A stretch of DNA of 64,000 bases from Heliopora coerulea (Eukaryota > Cnidaria > Anthozoa > Scleralcyonacea > Helioporidae): positions 1,140,001-1,204,000 of the forward strand of contig JASJOG010000084.1 in NCBI GenBank assembly GCA_030142905.1, in the 5' to 3' direction. The position numbers were made by a program, and so were the translations under genes. The notes under the pieces were generated by a model, which was given only the letters and a program-made list of their open reading frames with translations, made no database searches and was not told the origin of the DNA. Shown here one piece after another: positions 56,901 to 64,000 of the stretch. Within the stretch, counting starts at the first letter, position 1. Every line of letters begins with the position of its first letter.

Positions 56901-59900
56901 CCCACCTACCTACCCCATTCACCCACTTGCCTACCCCATTCACCCACCACCTTCCTATTTACTCATTACTCGAATTTGCACCATCATAAAAATGTTTCTT
57001 AACTGGTTTAAAAATATTGAAACAACATTGGAGCAGAGATAACAGACCTGAGACACAAAACCAGTACGCTGCGTGATCCTTTGGTTGAATCTCGAAGATT
57101 TTTTCACCAGAGAATGCCAAGTAAGCTTCTGAAACATTGTAGATAATCCCGAGTCTTCCACTTTCTGATACTTTTGCACTAAATAGAAATAACAAAGAGA
57201 CAAAAATATCGGTTGGAGAGCAAGACAGTTGTTCGTCAAGAGGTATTTATACGCCCTGCAATTATTCTAATTTCGAGCTCGAAGGAAGAATTGTCACTCA
57301 ACCATGTTTGATTTGGGCGCTTAAAGTGGGTTTTACGTAGGGTAAAGAGTAGCGAGAACTACATTTTCCTATGGATAATTCGCAGTTTTTGTCCTTGGAG
57401 GAAATCTAGCTTTACAATGGGTGACTTTATGATCGACAGCTGCAGGTTTGGCACTGAAACTCGTCATCATCTCGCCCTTTAAGAAGCGTCTTCAGAATGT
57501 TCATCCCTGATTGTTACACAAGTAGCTCACACATGACAAAAAACATTTGCTACTTAACATACGTTGAGCCTTTTTTCCTTCCTCAAATAACGTTTGGCTA
57601 TTTTCTACTCACAAGAATTTAATGTCACTTTGGTCTGTTTGTCGATACAACGTTTGCACAAAATTTTAGAAATTTTCAGAAATATAATGCTGCAACAAAA
57701 GAGTATGTCTTTGCCTGAGCCACTGAACGCGCTAACCAACAACTGGCCACAGAGGGAAAATATCATGTGTACAACACTACGGGCATTGGTGTGTTGCTGC
57801 CCGGAGATATGTGATGTTATGATGGCAACATAGTCAATGTTAGCAAAGTTTTACCTAAATCTTTTCTTCGTTTGAATTCATTAACGTCATTAGCGGCCAC
57901 AGTCATCACTTCCACGGCTTTCGTCAAACCTTCCTTGTCTGGATGTTCATTGGGAGTATTCTGTAACAACAGAAATATTAGCAACAAAAACTGCGCTGCT
58001 GACAATAACAATAAGAGTGTTGACAATAAAATAATAAAACGATTACAGTAACAAAAGAGATGTAAACAACAACAACAAAGAAACAACACGAACATTAACA
58101 TCAACAACAATAACAATAACAACAACAATAACAACAACAATAACACAAACAACAACAACACAAACAACAACACAAACAACAACAACAAAGAAACAACACC
58201 AACAGCAACAACGACAACAACACCAACAACGAAGACGACGACAACAACGACAACAACAACAACACAAACAACCCAACCGATGACGAAAAAATAGTGTCAT
58301 TATCAGACGCTTTTTATAAATATACAGAATAAAACTTTGAAAATTCCTGAATAAACTGATGAAGGTAGATTTGTGATGAATCTATCACCATACCTTTAAA
58401 AGTTCATTCAAAAGTAACGGATACTTGAGGACTCTCTGGACTGGCTTGATGAGGAAAGACGATAGATCCCAGCAGCTAGAGTACTCTCTAAAGTAAAAAA
58501 AAATAGTGCACGGATTAGAACCAAATTTCTATGCATATATTTTCTCTGTTTTACGGTATTTAGGTATAATAATCCCACATTTAATAGAAGTATTAACTAG
58601 TTGAGAAAGGCTACGCAACAACCTCATCAAAGGCGGCATATTTTACAGACATTATTCTATTTACCTTTGTAGTTTGATTCTCTTAAATTTCACATTATGA
58701 AAGACCACAAGTTATGGGACATGAAAGGTGATCAACTAGACACAACGTGAGCTATCGGACATGGGTAGTTGTGAGAGGTATATCTAATGAATGAGGATAC
58801 TGGTTTGTAAAACACGGCTACTTACAGTAAATTGCAGCTTGTAAGAAATACGGCCGGTAACTGCAGCTTGTAAGAAATATGGCTGATAACTGCAGCTTGT
58901 AAGAAATACAGCTGATAAGCAAACATAGTATTCGGTAATCAAATCTATCGGTATGTTTCGAAGGTTTTCGTTAGGACAGAAAATTTTTCATTTCAATTAC
59001 TTCACAGTTAATTCCCAGCAAAATAAGGAAAAGGGAATATGAATTAGTATAACCGAAGTTTTGCTTAGTGGAGTAATATGACATGGGATAAATCTCGTAT
59101 TAGCCTCTCACCTTACAGACTCCATACACTTTCTAAAATATTGCTGAATTTCCTCGTTATTGGCGGACTAAATAAAGATCAAATAATTGCAGACCAAATA
59201 AAAAATATACATAACACCAACGATTACCACAAACAACTAAAATTCACGAAAGCATTCAAGGTTTTCTCAACCTAAATTTAGACAGCAGAAACGACTCTTC
59301 CGTTTACAACAAATAAGACAAATTTTGTTTCTAAGTCTTTCCCGGCGGGATAGGGCTTGTATTATTTTACTAAGGCTAACGCCAGACGATTTTACTCGCC
59401 TACGGGAAAGTTCCCACAGAGGAAGAGTTACACCCACGTATTTTTTTCTTCTTGTGCAAACAGCACACCCTTACTACAATTACTTTCGGGGAAAAGATTT
59501 ACCGTACTTTTTCAATAAAAGCAATAGCATCATCGTGGTTTCTGCAATATCGTCCATACACCTTTGTTATCTCGTCCGAAAAATCAACAAAGCAAGTTCC
59601 TGTTAAAAAAAGTCCCCTGTGAGATATGTACGTGAAAACAAAATACAAGGCGAGATCCCTCCCTCCTTAAACTGAACTTATACGACGACTTTGATGCGAC
59701 AGGTGTGAAAGTAAATGTTTTGATTATTTATGGGGGTGGTTCGAGCGCACTCGTTCGAGATTTCATCTTTCTAACCGTTGTAGTCGCAGTACTTAGTACA
59801 CATTAAAACAGAGTTGAGCCACGTAATGAAAGCCGAGTAAGTCGTCGCCGCAAAATTTTTCACTACTTGGTCATTTTGTACAGATCTTGAAGATCCGAAT

Positions 59901-62900
59901 TTCGGTCTGCATCAAGAGACTGCGATCAAAATAACTTTGCCATAAAGTCCTACTGGGTGAATATTTTCTACCAAGAACGGGTGAAGTGTCATTCGTTTCA
60001 TTTACAACGTTGTTCTCAAGAATTTTATACCAGTTAACACCAGACAATTTCATTCAGTACAAGCGGACATCTGGGTTTTGAGAGTCGAGGTACAACCAGC
60101 AGGGCTAACTGGGATCAAAACTCCATGGCCCTGTAGAGGAAAGAACCTAGGTCTGGCCTTGGGGCTCGGTCACAAGACAACCCTGGGAACGACTCGTATA
60201 TTTCCACTGGATCCCAGAGTGGCTTTAAAAGAGGGTAGGTTGATGAAGTAATGGAAAAGAGATATTACTAACCTATAATTTGGTCGTGGATGTTGATATT
60301 CCCTGTAGCAGTTTCAAGTTTCTGCAACAGTCTGCTTGACAGTGCAGCAACTTCAGGCATGTTTCCAAATAGAAGATCACAATCGACGGAGTCCACCTGT
60401 ATAGAAACATATGTAGCAGCATGTCACGCACGATGACTTAAAACTAGAAACAGGATAAAATGGACGTTCAACTCCTCCATCAGGGCCTTTTAAGGCACGA
60501 TTAAGATACCTCGATTTTTCAAACTGTTACTCACCAAACTTAGGATACTTTGTTTTGCAGTTAGACCTATCACTACTTTGAAAAGGGACAGGCTAATTTT
60601 AAGGACCAAGTGCGGCCAGAGGAGAACGGCAAGTGTGGACTTCCTTAAACATTTACGCTCGCACCGTTCTGACTGGCGAGCCTTAGTCCTCACAACTAGC
60701 CTACTGGTTTTTAAACTGATCCGACTAACCAGTCGAACTTAAAAAAAAGGATAGCACCCTTAATCTATTTAAGTTTTCAGTTTTTATCACTAATTTCTCT
60801 GATTGTTTATCGCAATCAACCTAGTCGACTTTCCCCATTTAACCACTACCTAGGAACTACGAGCAAATCTACGAATTTCGACAGAGTTCACGAACTTTAT
60901 TCCCATATTGGATAAAAATCCGATACAAACTAAACGAACAGGACAAGACCTCTTCAATTAACGTGGAATGTTGTGGCTATGATGAGCTATCTATGGAACA
61001 ATAGCATCTTTGAATGGGTAACAGCAGCAGCAGTACAAATGATGACAGCCAAAGCCGAACATGACATTGACAAATGTCGCCTTAGCAAACCAACGAAGTC
61101 TAACAAACATCAAACACGCTAAACAAACAAACTGAAGAAGGGATATAGCGACAGCAATGAAGAAACAGCCAACCAACCAAACAAATTAAGATAGCAATAT
61201 TTGAACAACGTCAACAGAAGTAGCACCAACAGGCAAAACTACAAAGATGGCAACAACTGTGGGAGAGTCCTTCCCTACGATAAGAATGTTCTGTCTTTTT
61301 AAGCGCACCTTCCATTCAATCAGTTGCTTCATGAAATGTTTAACACAAAGGTTAAGATCACTACCAAATGATCTTTCTGTTTCCAATATTTCATCGATGA
61401 CTTTCTTTCTAAACTTGACGTCCTTTTCCAGTTCTTGAGAAGATTCCTTTAATCCTTCCAGCTGAACTAAAACATCTGACAAAGGGATACGAAAGTCAAA
61501 GTTACCACGAAAAACTAAAAACAAAACTTACAGAGGAGCTAAGAAGTCTAGCGAACTCTTCAGCCTTCAGAGGCTCCTCTTGAACTGAAGATCCGTAGTT
61601 GATGCACGGAGTATTTTACCATGGGTTATAATCTCGCCCCGGTAGACTGAGATGAAATGCCAGGCCAGGATCAAGAAGAAATGTCGTAAAAATTGTCCCG
61701 TGATAACGTGACGAAAATTTCAACTCGGCTAGAGCTTTTGAAATTTCATTCCCGTCAGTCAGGCTGAAACTCTTCTATGTATGCTACATGTCTTACCCAT
61801 CAACGGTTGTAATTCTGCGTTCAAGTTCTTTATAGCCTCATCGCAGAATAATATGTTCTCTTTGAGATCTTTAGCAGTTTCGTCGTCTTCACAATCTGAC
61901 AATAATGACTGCAAGTTGTTCCTGGTTTCAATGTTTTCCTATACGAAAAACAAATAAGTTTATGATTTCAAATTGCCAGCCGTTTAATTGAATTTACGGC
62001 CATTTCACAAGTCTCACCTCTCCTCCCCCAACTTGGTTTTGTGCACACATTGGTAGTCTGTGCCCACGTTTTACATCACTATTTAATTTTATTACCACAA
62101 GTCCGTTGAATAATTTTTATACCTTGCCTGATATGAATACCTTAATGCCATCTTGCAATTCTTCAGTTTTCAATTTTACTTCAAGTTGTGAGGAATATCC
62201 AGCCAGTAACTTTGCCAGGTGATCCTTTTTACCTAAATGCCGAAGTCAAACCAAACCAAAATAATGTAACGAGACAGATAGTTAAACAACAAGGAAAAAT
62301 ACAGTACAGAGGTGAATGACTTGTGATAGAATTGTAGGTACACTGTAGTGACATGAGGCACTGTGGATCTACCTTCAGCTTTCCCTCGTTGCCTTCTCAA
62401 ATCCTCAATTTTCCTTTCAGTTATGCCTTTCTTGGATTCATATTCTTCTTTCCGAGCTGTGTCTTCGTAAGCCTTCTAAAAAAAGGTAAAAAGTTCAAAG
62501 GTTGGTAATTGCCGTGACTGATCTCGAAGAATGCCAACGTTTCGAGCAAAGGCCCTTGGTCAGAGAAAGAAACGTTTCTTTGACGAAGGGTCTTTGCTCG
62601 AAACGTTGGATTTCTTTGCGATCAGTCACGGCAGTTACCAACCTTTGAACTTTTTACCTTACTTGACACTATCTACGTAGTATTCGTATTTTATATCATT
62701 AATTAAATGAAGGTTTGTCCGGTTCACGTAATCATCTGAAATGTCAAATCATTTTTTCAAAGACATGCTATTCAGGAGCAATAACTGGTAAAAGTAGACT
62801 GGTTATCACAATACACGTTCACGCCCCTCCTGTTGGCAATCAAACCAGCGACCTTGCGAATCTACTGCAGAGTTCTGCCAACTGAATGATCCTTGCTGAT

Positions 62901-64000
62901 GCTGAGACCTTAGTTGCGATGGACAGTACGGCTAAACAGAATGTACAGACGTATGGACGATTGAGCAGATAGACAGGCAGACAGGACGACAGGCAAAGAC
63001 CCGCGAAGTGGAAATGTGATTGAGGAGACGAGATTCCTTTTAGCATTCGATGGACAGCTTAAGTTAACTTAGCACACCCCCATAGTCACGTTGGCTGGCC
63101 GCTCACATCTTTCAAAAGTTCAATGTTAGGTCATTTTACCTACCTGGATGAGCACCTCTACACCCGACAGTACCTTGCTTTCTTTCTAGATTAGATTAAA
63201 AAAGCAGAAGTCGTGTGATCAAACCATAACAGATCACACAACGTTTCGCGCTATTTTTAACAGGGGAGTTCCGAGTTTCGTTCGTTCTTTCTGAGGTTGA
63301 CCAAAAACGCTGTGAATTCATTGCCTAGCCATCAAATCAAAATCCAAATTTTGAAACAATGTTGCAAAGTTAGACACCAACTTTGGTAGTAACAATTAGG
63401 GGAACTATTCCACTGAATGTTATGTAAAATACTTTGTAACGCCTTTAGTTTAATGGCAGATACCAATACAGCGCAGAGTGAACGGTTTTAAAGACTACAG
63501 AGACAGCAGTTCGAGAATACTTTGCAAGAGTTCCGGTACAATTTTTTCAAAATTTTGAATTCTGGTTGGGACAGGCCATATAACAAGATTAACTGATTAA
63601 ATTTAACAGCCAACTATTTACACTTGCCTGCAGTTCCTCATTTAGTTTGGCAATCTGTTCATCAAGTTCATCAAAAATTGGGAAACCATTCTTAACTTTA
63701 TCTTTCCCTATATATAACAACAAGACTGGTTTTTGAACAGTGTGTGGTCATGTCACAATTTTTATAATTAGAACAGATGCACAGGAAAACACAAGCAAAA
63801 GGAGTTTGTGATACAACATTTGTCACTAATGTAACAAATCAATCATCCTTGATGTCTACAGCAGATCAACCAGCCTCAACCATACCTGGATCTATGTCAA
63901 TGTGATGTGATGATAGACTGGATGGTGGCTTATTCCTTCTTGCTGGAACAGGCCTCTGGACATTAGATTTCTGAGAAGCTGCTCGAAGCTCATTCAAAGA
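50920..64000 (-). CDS. RhoGEF with coiled coil, DH, BAR and two SH3 domains (DNMBP/ARHGEF38-like; 5' end missing)
   Basis: Exons from the right edge: 64000-63886, 63707-63628, 63185-63144, 62475-62373, 62232-62141, 61938-61797, 61475-61309, 60396-60273, 59599-59503, 58487-58394, 57960-57855, 57178-57048, 56082-55978, 55257-55126, 54972-54811, 54449-54267, 54155-54012, 51381-50920. They join in phase: 2481 nt, 826 visible residues and a stop. Residues about 40-190 are charged coiled coil. DH is about 212-387 (KVIDEILETERSF; FLIKPVQRVLKYPLLLNELL). BAR is about 388-625 (LIQKRHDKCLDYD). SH3 domains are at about 692-745 and 770-826, each with Glu-Trp-Trp and Gly-Tyr-Val-Pro. There is no PH domain; in this family BAR takes its place. 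The product should activate a Rho GTPase (Cdc42 in DNMBP) at curved membranes. Tandem terminal SH3s resemble ARHGEF37/38, while the coiled coil resembles DNMBP. The donor after 63628 is GC, the others GT. Confidence 0.93.
51740..51896. mobile_element. MITE-like inverted-repeat element
   Basis: GTGGATTTCCACTTGGCGTA near 51742 and ACCAAGTGGAAATCTACTTT ending near 51894 are inverted copies with further CGCGCG-containing complementarity inside. About 155 bp, in the last intron of the RhoGEF gene. The superfamily is not clear. Confidence 0.6.
52638..53770. repeat. 1.1-kb compound trinucleotide-type repeat (GAA, GAC, CAA/CTA)
   Basis: A (GAA)n/(GGAGAA) block at about 52645-52790 passes through GAT/GAC codon-like units into about 850 bp of CAA mixed with ACT units, ending near 53770. 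It lies in the last RhoGEF intron (51382-54011). The 398-codon poly-Val and 322-codon poly-Asn frames across it are artefacts of the 3-base period. Confidence 0.95.
55440..55640. repeat. Degenerate AT-rich minisatellite
   Basis: Irregular repeats of about 10 bp built on TATAATGYATAATA/ACATTGTGTA, in the RhoGEF intron between exons at 56082-55978 and 55257-55126. Confidence 0.6.
56462..56955. repeat. 21-bp minisatellite, ~23 units
   Basis: Unit CATTCACCCACCTACCTATC plus one base, 21 bp. A central block of about eight units has CCCGTTCA where the flanking units have CCCATTCA, so the array expanded in blocks. Because 21 is a multiple of three, both strands stay open: YPIHPPT repeats on plus and NGIGRWV repeats on minus. 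It lies in a RhoGEF intron, and nothing suggests it is translated. Confidence 0.95.
58046..58275. repeat. (CAA)n-rich microsatellite
   Basis: Imperfect AACAAC/ACAACA repeats with occasional AAACAACAC units in the RhoGEF intron between exons 58487-58394 and 57960-57855. Confidence 0.9.
58831..58920. repeat. Three-copy ~29-bp tandem repeat
   Basis: Three near-identical copies of CTGCAGCTTGTAAGAAATA followed by YRGCYGRTAA lie end to end in a RhoGEF intron. Confidence 0.85.
59335..59412 (+). repeat. Dispersed GCCAGACGATTTTAC repeat copy
   Basis: Contains TTTTACTAAGGCTAACGCCA, then GACGATTTTACTCGCC. It is the best-preserved member of the family also seen at 2.0, 2.3, 32.9, 33.1, 16.4 (reverse) and 49.1 kb (reverse). 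It lies 90 bp below the donor of the exon at 59599-59503. Confidence 0.55.
62484..62660. repeat. Fold-back element abutting a RhoGEF splice acceptor
   Basis: Arms at about 62484-62562 and 62581-62660 share AGGTAAAAAGTTCAAAGGTT at the outer ends and AACGTTTCGAGCAAAG near the centre. On the minus strand the hairpin ends about 8 bases upstream of the 3' splice site of the exon at 62475-62373. The centre resembles a degenerate hammerhead core (CTGACCA, stem, GAAACGTT; other arm TTGACGA). Confidence 0.8.
62831..62888 (-). repeat. tRNA-derived fragment
   Basis: On the minus strand TTCAGTTGGCAGAACTCTGC (box-A-like) is followed by GCTGGTTTGATTGCC (box-B-like) at tRNA spacing. It is decayed and lies in a RhoGEF intron. 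Confidence 0.5.

Noticed and set aside
56462..56955. CRISPR-like regularly spaced repeat
   Set aside because: Units are contiguous without unique spacers and the window is eukaryotic.
56290..57042. 250-codon proline-rich frame (plus) and 139-codon Gly-Trp frame (minus)
   Set aside because: They come from the 21-bp minisatellite and overlap a RhoGEF intron; part of the plus frame lies over neighbouring intron sequence, with no splice or start context.

Overview
The window is animal nuclear DNA. Genes are split into many short exons with GT-AG introns, and introns and intergenic DNA hold SINEs, MITEs, fold-back elements, a LINE fragment and long microsatellites. The repeat set, the MAM/FN2 secreted-protein gene and the compact piwi gene suggest an invertebrate. 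An anthozoan cnidarian (coral or sea anemone) is my best guess, but it rests on general resemblance and not on a database match.

Layout. (1) 1-5306, minus strand: the 5' part of a gene for a secreted protein with a MAM domain, in which an FN2 exon sits between the two exons coding the MAM halves; it runs off the left edge. (2) About 5.3-26.3 kb: no convincing gene. It holds tRNA-derived fragments, a tandem decayed coding-like unit at 9.6-10.9 kb with a reverse copy at 17.5 kb, DNA-transposon MITEs, a 430-bp near-perfect palindrome and AT/TCTA microsatellites. (3) 26691-45557, minus strand: a complete 26-exon PIWI-family Argonaute gene. My exon model is in frame throughout, 3195 nt and 1064 residues, with the DEDH catalytic tetrad. 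(4) 46109-48630, plus strand: a complete three-exon gene for the UPF0561 (human C2orf68) family, 177 residues, divergent from piwi across about 550 bp. (5) 50920-64000, minus strand: the last 18 exons of a Rho guanine-exchange-factor gene with the order coiled coil, DH, BAR, SH3, SH3 (DNMBP/ARHGEF37/ARHGEF38 type); its 5' end lies beyond the right edge. It converges with the UPF0561 gene.

The four genes have no shared pathway that I can see. The piwi product would act in the piRNA pathway against transposons, and its own introns carry a hAT remnant, a LINE tail, a TA-flanked MITE, two SINEs and two fold-backs. All exon joins were worked out by hand from splice sites, reading phase and family conservation, and none has transcript support here. 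The most unusual observations are the FN2 exon nested inside a MAM domain, the families of long hairpins (some with a degenerate hammerhead-like kernel), and the Gly-Gln-Tyr-Pro-Pro repeats in the PIWI N-terminus.
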